Source: Diplocloster agilis
GTDB lineage: Bacteria; Bacillota; Clostridia; Lachnospirales; Lachnospiraceae
Length of the DNA stretch: 64,000 nucleotides
Assembly: GCF_019042275.1 (NCBI RefSeq)
Contig: NZ_JAHQCW010000014.1
Location: 47,625 to 111,624, forward strand
Direction: 5' to 3'
Shown here: positions 35,922 through 45,536 of the stretch, in pieces
Layout of the letters: each line of letters starts with the position of its first letter
Position numbering within the stretch: position 1 is the stretch's first letter
Made by a program: the position numbers and the translations under genes
Notes under the pieces: generated by a model
What the model was told of the DNA's origin: nothing
Database searches by the model: none
What the model saw: only the letters and a program-made list of their open reading frames with translations

Positions 35922-38900
35922 TTATCGTGCGGATGTATCCTCGTATTTTCTTCTGAACAGCAGGACTATCACTGCCCCGCCGGCCGCCAGCATGAACAGA
36001 ATCCACGCCGTGATGGGAGCCTCGTCTCCGGTCTCCGGAGAATCTGCGGTCTGCTGCTGTGACTGGTCTGACTGCTGTGACTGATCCGAATGGTCATCGG
36101 AATCCTGCTTCTTCTCCTGCAGTCCCTTTACCGCATTTTCTAACGTTTCTTTCGCTTCGTTTACCTGCTGCTGTACCGCTTTATCATCTCTCAGAACAGT
36201 CAGCGCGTGATCCCTGGCCTCAACAAACGTCTTCCAACTGGCATCCGTATAATTATCCTGTTTCAGGCTTACGTATTTGTCATAAATATTCTGCAGACCG
36301 GATTTATCCACCGCAATCGGTTTTTCCGTAGGCTGCGGTTCATCCTTGATCTGTTCAAACTCTGCGCTCACGTTGACATTTTTACCAGGCATACGGAAAC
36401 TGGTTGATTGGGCCCCCGCATTTTCCAGAGATACATCGGCTGATGTCCATTTTATAAAACGCATGCCTTCCGGAACAGCCGCTGTAATCTTCACTGTCTC
36501 GCCTTTTTTGTATTCTCCGCTTCCGGATCCTCCTGTTACCGTAACCTTATATTTTACGGTTACTGCAGGTGCTTTTTTCAGTCCAGCTGCCGCATCTGAG
36601 AGGTTCTTCGCCGTTTTGTCAATCTGCGGCTGGGAAAAGCTGTCATCGTTCAGAGCGCGCGCGGCTTCTGCCAACGCTTCCGCAAACGGTGTCCAGGTCG
36701 CTTCCGTGTATTCCTCCTCTGCCCGGTCTTTATTTTCCTCGTACAGTTTCTTGAGGTCAGTCCGATCCGTCACATTCACCTGAAAACTTGCCGTTTCCTC
36801 ATTTAAACCATCCGTGAAGGTGACCTGGTAAGTATGAGTCCTGTTCTCAAGCGTGTCCAGATATTCTGGTTTCAAAATAATCCCTGTGCCGTCCGGGGCG
36901 ATTGTATAGCTTCCTGCATCCAGATCAGAACCGCAGGATACCTTACTTACTTTGTAACCGTTGGCATCCATATGCACAATGACTTCATTCCTGGCATTGG
37001 CCTTGTCAAAGGCATGATCTTCGTCATAGATTACCGGCTTATATTCCGTCATGTCCGCCTGCGCTTTGATTTCTTCCGGAGTCAAAGCTGCTGCATAGAT
37101 TTTGTACTCATCCAGAAGGCCGTTGAATCCGTGGAGGTAAGTGCTGCCATTGGTATTGACGCCCAGACAGAGATTCTTTTTCCATTTGCTGGCGTCGAAT
37201 CCTGTGATTCCTTCTTTCGATCCGATCTCCTCTCCGTTCAAATACAGTTTCATCGTGCCGTTTTCATAGGTAAGCGCCAGATGATTCCATGCGTTAAAGT
37301 CTATGGCTTTGCTTCCGCTAAGCGTACCGCCGCCTGACGCAGCTTCCACTTCCACACCGGGTTTACGGGTATCTCTGTGAATATAAAACCATATGCCATT
37401 ATTGCCCGCAGTCCCGCTGGTGACACTGGAGAACAGGGTCTGTGATTGGCCTGTGCTCCCCAGGCTGTTGCACCATGCCGAGATGGTAAAGCTGTCAGTA
37501 CCTGCAAACGCGGAGGATGTGATCTGCACCCCATCATTCTTTTTGCCGTCAAGCTTGGCCGCGCCGGCGTTTTTACCGTCTCCGGCTTCTAAAGTACCGA
37601 TCTTTGTTCCATCTTCATCACCGGAAAAATCCTTGATGCTATCGCTGGAGACATCATCGAATTTGTAATAGTGCGTCCGTAGTGTTAAGCCTGCGCTGTC
37701 TTTGATACAGATATTCCCCGCTTCGGAAGTATCCGTCACATTCCGGGCGGTGACAACCAGCAGATCTTCCGAATCCATACCGGAGATCGTCAACGTCACA
37801 GTTTTTCCGTCTGCTCCCAGCTCAGCTTTTGTTACTATTACACCGGAAGATATCGTATAGTTCTTTACATTTTCCGCTGTCAGTTTTGTGACCGGTTCAT
37901 CAAATATTACATTTATGGATGTTCTGGATACAGCGGTCACCTTTTTAATCTGCGGTGCCTCCGTATCTTTTCCTGCAGTGACTTTTGCTTCATTGGAACT
38001 GTCGCTTATCAGATTAGCTCCATTTACCCCTTTTACCGTATAGGTATATTCCGTGTTCTCCTTGGTATCCGCATCCACATAGCTCGTATCTTGCGTAAAG
38101 GCCAGGAACTCACCGTCGCGGTAGATGTTATATCCTTTCATCACCCCGTCATTTTCCTCGGAAGGCTGCCATTCCAGACGGATATGATTACTTTCTGCCG
38201 GAACTGCTGTCAGCGCGGAAGGCGCGGTGGGGGGCGTAGTATCTATCCGTTCGTTCACCTGCTTTAGCTGATCGAATGCGGTGGGATCCAGCTCACCCCG
38301 CGCGTTTACTTTCAGATCAAAGCAGAGTACAAAATTGTTATCCATAGCGCCGGTCCGCGCCTCATACATCTCATCCACACTGCGTGAAGATCCCTTGCAG
38401 CCCCAGCGGTTCTGCCATGTGCCGGTGGCCCCAAGAGGGGCGAAGTGGAAGAGCTGACAGTCGCCGCTTGCCCAGCGTGTGTCGGACAACCCGGGATTAA
38501 GCCCGCCTGCCTCTCCGGCCGTATAGTCCGTATAATCCGTAATTTTACTGTGATTGACAGAGGCGGAGGTACCCTTGTTAAATGTAACAATGCTGTAAGG
38601 GTTGCCTGCTTTTGCGGCGTTCGCCAAGGAAGAGACATTATACTCCAGGCTCATATCCAGCTGGCTGCCTGCACCGCTGTGATAGAAGCCGTCAAACCAC
38701 CATCCCGATACCATGTCGCCATAGTGTTCGGACCACCAGGCTACCATCTCAGAGAGCACCTTTCTGGCTTTTTGAGACGGCACGCCATCCTGGCCGGGTG
38801 TATAGTCAAACACTTTTTTCGTCACCAGATAATCGCTGAAATATCCATATCCGTTTGGAGTACCTGATTCATCCCAGCAGGCGGAATGAGGAGGGTTGGA

Positions 38901-40676
38901 AGGTAAGTACAGCATCAGACGGATCCCGTATGGTTCAAGCGCCTTGGCAATCTTCATCGGAAGATCATTCTCCATAGAGGTAGTCTTGGGATTCTGCTCT
39001 CCCTCTTTTAACAGCCCTGCCTCACGCATATACTGATCATAGACCGCATTGGGGGCGCAGTAGCTTCCTGAGTTCTGTCCCAGGGTGAGCAGCACATATT
39101 TCGCGCCTGTCTCATTTACCTGCTTCGCGTACTCTTCCGCGTCGAACTGACCCACGTACTCATCCCACGTTGTGGTCGTCCGGTCCCACTTTTCACTGTC
39201 ATCGGCGTAGGTGCCGGGAAGATTAAAGTAGTTGGACAGGAAATGATGAGAAATTCCGAATTCTGCATCATAGAACCAGTCCGTGAGCGGATTGCCGTCG
39301 GTGTGCTTGACAGGTGCAGAGGTGGACGGTGTGAAATATTCCGTACCTCTGTTGCCAAATTCATCCGCTGGCGTAACCTTACAGCGCAGATACTTACCCT
39401 CGTACTTATCCAGCAGGATAACCGTCTCTGCGCAGATGCCGGAGAGATCCTCGAATGGCCCGTCCTGTGCGTCTGCTATCTGCCACTGAAACTTAGTATC
39501 GCCCTCAGCGTCGCCGTCCTCATCCGAAAACGTATATTCGGCTTTCAGCATCCCCTTTACACTGGGATCTTCCCCCAACATAGATACGGACAGGTTCGTC
39601 ACTTTAAGATCCGCCGCCGCAGGCGCTTTGTTAGTTCCTCCCGGCAGTACTACAGAAGTTTCCAATGTTTCCCAGGCGTAGGTAACCTCCAGGGTAACGG
39701 TCAGATCGGCTGCCGACATGTTCGTAAACGGCTCATATGTAATGACAGCCTGACCGGTTGACGACTCATAAGAAAAACCGGTCACATTGACTGCCTTCTC
39801 CGCCCCATCTGCAGTGGCTTTCAGTGTAACTTCGCTGTCCTGAACATCCGCCGGCATCTTGGGAAATGTAAGAGTCAGCTTTCCGTTTTCGGATTCTTCC
39901 TCCACAATCGTAAAGGAACTCTGTGCTTCCGCGTCATAGATCGCCGCGATTTCTTCTGCGGATACGGCGGTATCATACAGACGCAGATCATCCATCGCTC
40001 CGTTGAATGCATTTTTGGCATATACATTTCCGTCTTTATCACAGTTAATCCCTATGTACAGCGGATAATCAGTGGCTGCAAAATCATCTGCGGGCACTGC
40101 CAATGTACCCGCCGGCGCTCCGTCGATATAAAAGGATACCGCAGCGCCTTCTCTGGCAACGGCAATATGGTGCCACTGACCTACCGTCGCTTTGGCCTCC
40201 GAAAAGCCTTCCTTAAAGGAAGAGTTGGAACCGCCCACACTCATCGCGTGATACACCTGCGCGTTCTTAATGTTGACCCCCAGCTGATTCTCGGCTTTTC
40301 CTGTGTTTCCGCGATAAAACACCGCCTGTCCATCGGCCGGATCCGGCGCCTGCCTGATCCACCCCATCATCGTATACGCGCCGGTTGGCTGAAAAGCAGT
40401 GCCAAGATCGATGTATGTATCGGTTCCGTTGAATTCCAGCGCATACTCTCCCTGACGGCCCTGCGTAAGCGCGGTACTGCCGTTTACGGCATAACTTGTC
40501 CCGCTGATCGTCTCTTCCACCATGCCATCTGTCAGATTTTCCATCTCAAAACGCAGTTTTGGCTCCGTCATCTGATCCGTCTCCGCCGCATATGCAGGCA
40601 GCGCAGGCGTCTGGATAATCATGGTCACACAGCCGCAAATCGCAACTATTTTTTTCCATAAAACAGTTTTCCTCAT
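35922..40676 (-). CDS. Cell-wall-anchored GH29-like (alpha-L-fucosidase superfamily) multidomain protein
   Basis: A 1584-residue exported protein. Order: signal peptide (1-30); LamG lectin-like domain (about 40-255); Ig-like segments; catalytic domain (about 455-815) starting WFYDAEFGISHHF, like the WF.DAKFGIF start of GH29, with GWWFDGFYH, whose Asp fits the GH29 nucleophile motif WxDG; Fn3; SbsA-like Ig; a second LamG (about 1000-1205); Ig-like; FIVAR; InlB-type repeat; second FIVAR; sorting signal SPETGD, membrane helix and RRK tail. It may release fucose or a related sugar from host or plant glycans. Its C-terminus is closely related to that of the neighbouring giant protein. The ATG follows GAGGAG. 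It is preceded by the shared 33-bp box. Confidence 0.85.
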   Translation of the reverse strand: MRKTVLWKKIVAICGCVTMIIQTPALPAYAAETDQMTEPKLRFEMENLTDGMVEETISGTSYAVNGSTALTQGRQGEYALEFNGTDTYIDLGTAFQPTGAYTMMGWIRQAPDPADGQAVFYRGNTGKAENQLGVNIKNAQVYHAMSVGGSNSSFKEGFSEAKATVGQWHHIAVAREGAAVSFYIDGAPAGTLAVPADDFAATDYPLYIGINCDKDGNVYAKNAFNGAMDDLRLYDTAVSAEEIAAIYDAEAQSSFTIVEEESENGKLTLTFPKMPADVQDSEVTLKATADGAEKAVNVTGFSYESSTGQAVITYEPFTNMSAADLTVTLEVTYAWETLETSVVLPGGTNKAPAAADLKVTNLSVSMLGEDPSVKGMLKAEYTFSDEDGDAEGDTKFQWQIADAQDGPFEDLSGICAETVILLDKYEGKYLRCKVTPADEFGNRGTEYFTPSTSAPVKHTDGNPLTDWFYDAEFGISHHFLSNYFNLPGTYADDSEKWDRTTTTWDEYVGQFDAEEYAKQVNETGAKYVLLTLGQNSGSYCAPNAVYDQYMREAGLLKEGEQNPKTTSMENDLPMKIAKALEPYGIRLMLYLPSNPPHSACWDESGTPNGYGYFSDYLVTKKVFDYTPGQDGVPSQKARKVLSEMVAWWSEHYGDMVSGWWFDGFYHSGAGSQLDMSLEYNVSSLANAAKAGNPYSIVTFNKGTSASVNHSKITDYTDYTAGEAGGLNPGLSDTRWASGDCQLFHFAPLGATGTWQNRWGCKGSSRSVDEMYEARTGAMDNNFVLCFDLKVNARGELDPTAFDQLKQVNERIDTTPPTAPSALTAVPAESNHIRLEWQPSEENDGVMKGYNIYRDGEFLAFTQDTSYVDADTKENTEYTYTVKGVNGANLISDSSNEAKVTAGKDTEAPQIKKVTAVSRTSINVIFDEPVTKLTAENVKNYTISSGVIVTKAELGADGKTVTLTISGMDSEDLLVVTARNVTDTSEAGNICIKDSAGLTLRTHYYKFDDVSSDSIKDFSGDEDGTKIGTLEAGDGKNAGAAKLDGKKNDGVQITSSAFAGTDSFTISAWCNSLGSTGQSQTLFSSVTSGTAGNNGIWFYIHRDTRKPGVEVEAASGGGTLSGSKAIDFNAWNHLALTYENGTMKLYLNGEEIGSKEGITGFDASKWKKNLCLGVNTNGSTYLHGFNGLLDEYKIYAAALTPEEIKAQADMTEYKPVIYDEDHAFDKANARNEVIVHMDANGYKVSKVSCGSDLDAGSYTIAPDGTGIILKPEYLDTLENRTHTYQVTFTDGLNEETASFQVNVTDRTDLKKLYEENKDRAEEEYTEATWTPFAEALAEAARALNDDSFSQPQIDKTAKNLSDAAAGLKKAPAVTVKYKVTVTGGSGSGEYKKGETVKITAAVPEGMRFIKWTSADVSLENAGAQSTSFRMPGKNVNVSAEFEQIKDEPQPTEKPIAVDKSGLQNIYDKYVSLKQDNYTDASWKTFVEARDHALTVLRDDKAVQQQVNEAKETLENAVKGLQEKKQDSDDHSDQSQQSDQSQQQTADSPETGDEAPITAWILFMLAAGGAVIVLLFRRKYEDTSAR

Positions 40677-40741
40677 TTTGCAATCTCCTCTTTCTCATAT
40701 TAGTGAACGCAACACCCATATAACAACACCCATATAATATG

Positions 40742-40806
40742 ATTATAAGGAAATCTGTTCCAAACGAAAGGGTCAGACCTGACCACTTTGTGTGGACTTT
40801 TTTTAC
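40742..40806 (-). promoter_or_regulatory. Promoter and 33-bp activator box of the GH29-like gene
   Basis: TATAAT at 40742-40747; box at 40774-40806 (plus strand CAGACCTGAC ... GTGGACTTTTTTTAC), 26 bp from the -10. The box overlaps the last codons of the YesN-type gene. Direct repeats of ACACCCATATAA lie between the promoter and the start codon. Confidence 0.78.
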
Positions 40807-42326
40807 TCCCGGTACTCGCCCGGTGTCATTCCTGTCTCAGCCCGAAATACCCGGCTGAAATACCGATAGTCATTATAGCCGCACAGATCGCTGATCTTTG
40901 TCAGGTTCATATTCGGATTTTCCTTCAGAAGCTGCTTTGCCAGTCCGATCTTTTTTTCCGTAATATACCGGTTCATGGACACTCCGGCTTTTTTCTTGAA
41001 TAGCCGTGAAAGATATGCGTAATTATAACCGAACTCGTCCGCGATCTGTTCCACACTTTCGATTGTCAGGTAATTCTCGCTGACATAGTCCAGCAACCGA
41101 TTCTCTATCTTGTCCTCATAAATGCTTTCCATAAAATGATTTACCTTCCTAAACTCGCGCATGAGGTTTTCAAACAGCTCTTTTTCCGATACGGATATAC
41201 TGATACTTCTGATCATACGCATCTGCATCTCATCCAGAAAATTCTGTCCATATTCCTGGCTCGAAAACTCCAGCAGCTTCAACACATAGAGGCAGAGCTT
41301 TTCAATACTTTCCTGGGAGGCATGCTTACTCTCCATATATTCGAATACCGTTTGGATTTCATTCATAAAATTTTCCAGATTCGTACTGATAAAATATTGG
41401 CGTATATAGGTATTCATTTTCATCTTGACGATTTCCAGCAGATCATGCCGAAACGTTCCGTCCTCATCCGGAAAGAATATATTGTTCCTGCCGATTACCA
41501 GACGCTGTTTGATGACATTGCGAAGCTGCTTGGAACCGTCCCAGACATCCTTCTGCAAAACAGCATGGCGTACCCCGCACATGGTCACCGGAAGTTCCGT
41601 ATACTCCTGTATCAGCGCGGTCAATGCTTTCATGTGTTCCTCCATTGCGACATCGTCAGACTGCTTCGCTTTTATGGCGATCATTTTCTGATTCGGCGCA
41701 TGCTCATCCGCTACGAACCATTCCTGCTCTTCCTCGCAAAGCTCCGTCATGATCACCTTCCACGGTACTGTTCCCGCCTGCTCCTCATAGAAACGCCATA
41801 CCTCCTCATCCTGCAGGTTATAGATCACATTACCCATACACAGTTCAATCAGCAAAAAGCATTCTCCCTGTTCCGGCACAATCCGGTACTCAGGGGAATA
41901 AATAACATGCCGCTGTCTGTGGACCGTAAAATGGGACAGGCTTTTTTTGATATCGAATAACGTTTCCTGCAGCGCTTCTTCTTCCAATGGCTTGAGAAGA
42001 TAGTTAAACACCCCATACCTGATCGCCTTCTGGGCATAACCGAAGTTGGAATACCCGGATATAATCACAATAATGATATCGGGACTGCTGTTTTTGATCT
42101 CTTTGGCCAGCTCCATTCCATCCATCACAGGCATGGCGATATCCGTAAAAACCACATGGGGCTTTAGTTCGGCTATTTTATCCAGCGCTTCCTTTCCGTT
42201 TGACGCACAACCGACGATTTCAAACATAACATCCACCGACTGGATTTTATGACAAATACCGGCAGCAATTTTCTCCTCGTCTTCCACTACCAGTGTCCTG
42301 ATTTTAAACTGTTCCTGCATCCCCAT
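40803..42326 (-). CDS. YesN-type response regulator with AraC DNA-binding domain
   Basis: A 507-residue regulator. The receiver domain (about 10-130) has the acidic pair in VVEDEEK, phospho-acceptor Asp in VVFTDIAMPVMDGMEL and Lys in FNYLLKPLEE. A long middle region follows. The last 100 residues are a double AraC helix-turn-helix (VEQIADEFGYNYAYLSRLFKKKAGVSM and LTKISDLCGYNDYRYFSRVFRAETGMTPGEYRE). It overlaps the histidine kinase gene by 23 bp. YesN proteins activate carbohydrate uptake genes when phosphorylated. The three copies of a 33-bp box in this locus are its likely targets. Confidence 0.94.
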   Translation of the reverse strand: MGMQEQFKIRTLVVEDEEKIAAGICHKIQSVDVMFEIVGCASNGKEALDKIAELKPHVVFTDIAMPVMDGMELAKEIKNSSPDIIIVIISGYSNFGYAQKAIRYGVFNYLLKPLEEEALQETLFDIKKSLSHFTVHRQRHVIYSPEYRIVPEQGECFLLIELCMGNVIYNLQDEEVWRFYEEQAGTVPWKVIMTELCEEEQEWFVADEHAPNQKMIAIKAKQSDDVAMEEHMKALTALIQEYTELPVTMCGVRHAVLQKDVWDGSKQLRNVIKQRLVIGRNNIFFPDEDGTFRHDLLEIVKMKMNTYIRQYFISTNLENFMNEIQTVFEYMESKHASQESIEKLCLYVLKLLEFSSQEYGQNFLDEMQMRMIRSISISVSEKELFENLMREFRKVNHFMESIYEDKIENRLLDYVSENYLTIESVEQIADEFGYNYAYLSRLFKKKAGVSMNRYITEKKIGLAKQLLKENPNMNLTKISDLCGYNDYRYFSRVFRAETGMTPGEYRE

Positions 42327-44085
42327 TTATGCAACCTCCGATCACGATTTTCCCTTCCAGGGCTTCTATATGATAGGTCATGTTCTCACCAAAGAAAAGC
42401 TTCAGTCTGACGAACACATTTACCAGTCCCATTCCATCTATCTGGCTGGACAATGCTTTCTCATCCTTCATCCCTTCCCGGCATTTTTCCATGATCTCCT
42501 CTTTCTTCTCTATCGGGAAGCCGTCTCCGTTGTCCTTCACCTCCACGGTCCATCTGCCATCCTCCAGAAGATAGCCGCGAACGGTAATCTCAGGCTTCTG
42601 CCGCTTACAATATTTAAACGCATTTTCCACCAGGGGCTGGACGATCAGCTTCGGAATCCGGCAGTTCATAAGCTCCAGAGGAATATCAATCTGCACCTTA
42701 GATGTGGGAAAGCGTTCTTTCATGATCTCGACATATTGCTCTACATGGCGGATTTCCTCAAACATCCGGACTCCGTCCTGTCCGCTGTCTGCAATATACC
42801 GGAACATCTTCGTGAGGTTCAGGCATATTCGCGTAATTTTATCATTTCCGGTCTCCTCCGCCAGCGTCCCGATCATAGTCAGCGTGTTGAACAGAAAATG
42901 CGGCTGCATCTGCGCCTGAAGCGCCAGCATCCGAGCCTGCGTCTCATAATCCTTCAGCGTGATTATGTTTTGCAGGGATTCACCCAGATCCACGCTCATC
43001 TCCCTTAAGGAATCGGATAAAAATTCCAGTTCATCGATGTGGGTTTCCACTTTTTCAAAATGGATACCCCGTTTCAGATCCATCCCCCGCACCCGCCCGC
43101 ACATATTGTGAATCGGCTTGGATATCTGCTCCGAGATCTTATAGGTAATCACCGTAATCGCGCCAAAGATCAGGATGCTTAAAAACAGGGTCATGATAAG
43201 AAAAGAAAACAGCTTATTATAATAAGTAGCGCTATCGATCGTATAAATAACAGTCAGTCTGCCGTTAAAAATCTTATGGACATCTATCATATTCCCCTTT
43301 TGGCGAGAGACGCCGGTTACGCCCTTCTCCACATATGAGGTCAGATTCAGATCCGATTCTATGTAGATTGGTTGTCCGTATGTATCGTATATATTGACCT
43401 GGAGACCCTGGCCGTCGGTATTTCCCGACAAGCCGGAAATCATGTTTTGAAACTCATCCACATCCGTCATGATCTCCAGAACCGCCCGCCCATTCAAATA
43501 CCGATTACCCGGGTCCATACTTCTGGACAATGTGATATAGCTCTGCTCCTTTTCCTTTGCAAAGCGTTCCCCACCGGTTTGTTCCAGATATTCGTTTTTA
43601 CTCAGATATTGGATAACCGGGGTTTCATCCCTCACCAGGTCGTCGTACGTATGTATCTGCGCCGTGTCCACCGGACTGATATAATAACTATGCCCCATCC
43701 ATATATAATATTGATTATCCACCAGAATCCCGATCCGGTACTTCTCCTGTATCATTTTATAAGACTCCAGATACATGGTGGAGAAGGCTTCCGATGCCCC
43801 CTGCATTCCGGTATCACATAATTTCGGAAGACGGCTGACCGCCGCCTTTTTAAATTCACCGGAATTCAAAAGTTCAATGGAAAAAGAATTCATATTTTTA
43901 AAATAATTTTCAATATTCTCATCGATATTCTGGCTGAGCTGTTCCCTCGTATCTGCAATATTCTGGCTAATCACCGTAGCCACATACCAGATCGCAAGAC
44001 ACAGGATAATAAACAGGCACAACAAAAACCAGCCTGCGTAAGTTCGGAACAGCTTCTGAGACAGGGAACACGTTTTTCTGTCCAT
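42304..44085 (-). CDS. YesM-type sensor histidine kinase
   Basis: The ATG at 44085 follows GAGG by six bases and gives 593 residues. A membrane segment near residue 20 and another near 290 flank an extracellular sensor domain (dCache-like). A HAMP-like linker follows, then the His_kinase domain with QAQMQPHFLFNTLTMIGTL (His is the phosphorylation site) and an ATPase with VENAFKYC, VKDNGDGFPI and GMGLVNVFVRLKLFFG. It should sense a sugar, or a binding protein with sugar, outside the cell and phosphorylate the adjacent response regulator. Confidence 0.94.
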   Translation of the reverse strand: MDRKTCSLSQKLFRTYAGWFLLCLFIILCLAIWYVATVISQNIADTREQLSQNIDENIENYFKNMNSFSIELLNSGEFKKAAVSRLPKLCDTGMQGASEAFSTMYLESYKMIQEKYRIGILVDNQYYIWMGHSYYISPVDTAQIHTYDDLVRDETPVIQYLSKNEYLEQTGGERFAKEKEQSYITLSRSMDPGNRYLNGRAVLEIMTDVDEFQNMISGLSGNTDGQGLQVNIYDTYGQPIYIESDLNLTSYVEKGVTGVSRQKGNMIDVHKIFNGRLTVIYTIDSATYYNKLFSFLIMTLFLSILIFGAITVITYKISEQISKPIHNMCGRVRGMDLKRGIHFEKVETHIDELEFLSDSLREMSVDLGESLQNIITLKDYETQARMLALQAQMQPHFLFNTLTMIGTLAEETGNDKITRICLNLTKMFRYIADSGQDGVRMFEEIRHVEQYVEIMKERFPTSKVQIDIPLELMNCRIPKLIVQPLVENAFKYCKRQKPEITVRGYLLEDGRWTVEVKDNGDGFPIEKKEEIMEKCREGMKDEKALSSQIDGMGLVNVFVRLKLFFGENMTYHIEALEGKIVIGGCINGDAGTV

Positions 44086-44105
44086 AGGACACCTCATCCT
44101 TCATA

Positions 44106-44189
44106 GTAATCATTTACGCTCAATAGCGCCGGTTGGCAAACTTGACAATTTGCCCCAACCCGACGCTATCACTGATTATGTAATCATTT
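44106..44189. repeat. Inverted-repeat element bounded by 10-bp direct repeats
   Basis: GTAATCATTT occurs at 44106-44115 and 44180-44189. Between them is a strong hairpin (44123-44169): ATAGCG/CGCTAT outside, then GGTT/AACC and GGCAAA/TTTGCC. It resembles a tiny mobile palindromic unit with a target duplication. It lies in the leader of the kinase gene. Confidence 0.5.
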
Positions 44190-44234
44190 GTACCTGGAAA
44201 AGAATCCGGTACATAGGTACAGTTATTTCACAAT

Positions 44235-44243
44235 ATTATACCA
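44235..44243 (-). promoter_or_regulatory. Extended -10 promoter candidate for the kinase/regulator pair
   Basis: TGGTATAAT (TGnTATAAT) about 150 bp upstream of the kinase start codon, without a clear -35. It would allow the two-component genes to be transcribed apart from the importer operon. Confidence 0.45.
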
Positions 44244-44269
44244 TGTTTGCCTGTATCACCGCACCCATT

Positions 44270-45532
44270 TTATGACAGCTCTGCCTTTTTTCTGAAATCC
44301 TCCATATGGATCGTCTTTCCGGTAATTCTCGACTCCTCGGCAGCCAATGCCATCAGGTGACTGTTGACAGAAACCTGGGCCCCTGACAGAGTAAAAGCTC
44401 CGTCTGTTTCCACGGTTTTGATAAAACCTTTCATAAACTTCTCATCACTCCCGCTATGTCCTGAATTTCCCACTTTTACGGTCGTCTTCGTCTTATCTCC
44501 TGTCAGGAAGTCCTTCACTTCGATTATATTTTTCTCCATATCACATAAGATCTGGCCTTTTGTCCCCATGATATTCATTGTACGGCTTCCCTCATAGGTG
44601 AATGCGCACATGGTGAAGCTGACGGTCACCCCATCCTCAAACTCAAGATTGACAACCTGATGATCCACCACGTTGTTATCGCACCGATAGACACATCTCC
44701 CGTATGGTCCTGTTTGAAGCGCCTGCGTCACTGCCTCCTGCGTCCCCTTAAGGGCCACCACTTTCCGGATCGTGTCAGAATACCATTCCTCATCCCGGCA
44801 ATAGATCTTAGCTGCGCTGTACGGACAGCTGTCCTCGATCTTACAGTCGCTCAGGCACCGGGTTCCCGCTCCTTTCGGCGCATTCTCCGCCTTAAAATGT
44901 TTCAAAGAACCAAAAGAGGATATGCTAATACATGGCTTTCCGATCAGCCAATTCAAAATATCCATATCGTGACAGGATTTCTGAAGAATCATTGGACTTG
45001 TCGTATCCGAATTTCTCCAATTCCCGCGCACAAAGCTGTGGGCCTGGTGCCAATAGCCGACACACTCTATATGCTGGATCGAAACGATCTCCCCGATTAC
45101 TTCCGTATCCAGAATTTCTTTTAATTTTGTAAAAAACGGGGAATAGCGAAGCACATGACAGATGGTCAGCGTCTTGTGGTATTCCTCTGCGTATTTTCCC
45201 ATCTCGATACAATCTTTGGCATCCGGCGACATGGGTTTTTCACACATCACATGATAGCCTAATTTCAGCGCCTCCTTCACCGGCTCCGTGTGAAACCGGT
45301 CCTGTGTACAGATCATGGCGCAATCCGCAAGCTTACCGGCTGCGAACAGATCTTTCCAATCCGCAAAAATCTGATCCTCATGAAGCCGGTGTCTTGCCGC
45401 AAATTCCCTGCGTCTTTCTTCATCCGGTTCCGCCACCGCCACGATCTTCATCTCGTTGGGATGGGAGACCGCATATTCCGCATAGACCTGTGCGCCGCGC
45501 TGTCCGGCTCCTGCTAATACAGCTGTTATCAT
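44270..45532 (-). CDS. Gfo/Idh/MocA-family oxidoreductase
   Basis: A 420-residue NAD(P)-binding Rossmann protein. The N-terminal AVLAGAGQRGAQVYAEYA is the dinucleotide-binding motif, and YHVMCEKPMSPDAKDC holds the conserved EKP with Lys. A Cys-rich insert (GTRCLSDCKIEDSCPYSAAKIYC, residues about 220-242) may bind metal and recalls YteT-like members. The family oxidises sugars or their derivatives; a few (GH109) are glycosidases, for which there is no direct evidence here. It is the fourth gene of the importer operon, starting 4 bp after the second permease, so it probably processes the imported sugar. Confidence 0.88.
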   Translation of the reverse strand: MITAVLAGAGQRGAQVYAEYAVSHPNEMKIVAVAEPDEERRREFAARHRLHEDQIFADWKDLFAAGKLADCAMICTQDRFHTEPVKEALKLGYHVMCEKPMSPDAKDCIEMGKYAEEYHKTLTICHVLRYSPFFTKLKEILDTEVIGEIVSIQHIECVGYWHQAHSFVRGNWRNSDTTSPMILQKSCHDMDILNWLIGKPCISISSFGSLKHFKAENAPKGAGTRCLSDCKIEDSCPYSAAKIYCRDEEWYSDTIRKVVALKGTQEAVTQALQTGPYGRCVYRCDNNVVDHQVVNLEFEDGVTVSFTMCAFTYEGSRTMNIMGTKGQILCDMEKNIIEVKDFLTGDKTKTTVKVGNSGHSGSDEKFMKGFIKTVETDGAFTLSGAQVSVNSHLMALAAEESRITGKTIHMEDFRKKAELS

Positions 45533-45536
45533 AATC

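Noticed and set aside
44270..45532. Gfo/Idh/MocA protein as a GH109 alpha-N-acetylgalactosaminidase
   Set aside because: No family-specific evidence; no signal peptide and the Cys-rich insert fits other oxidoreductases, so a general call is safer.
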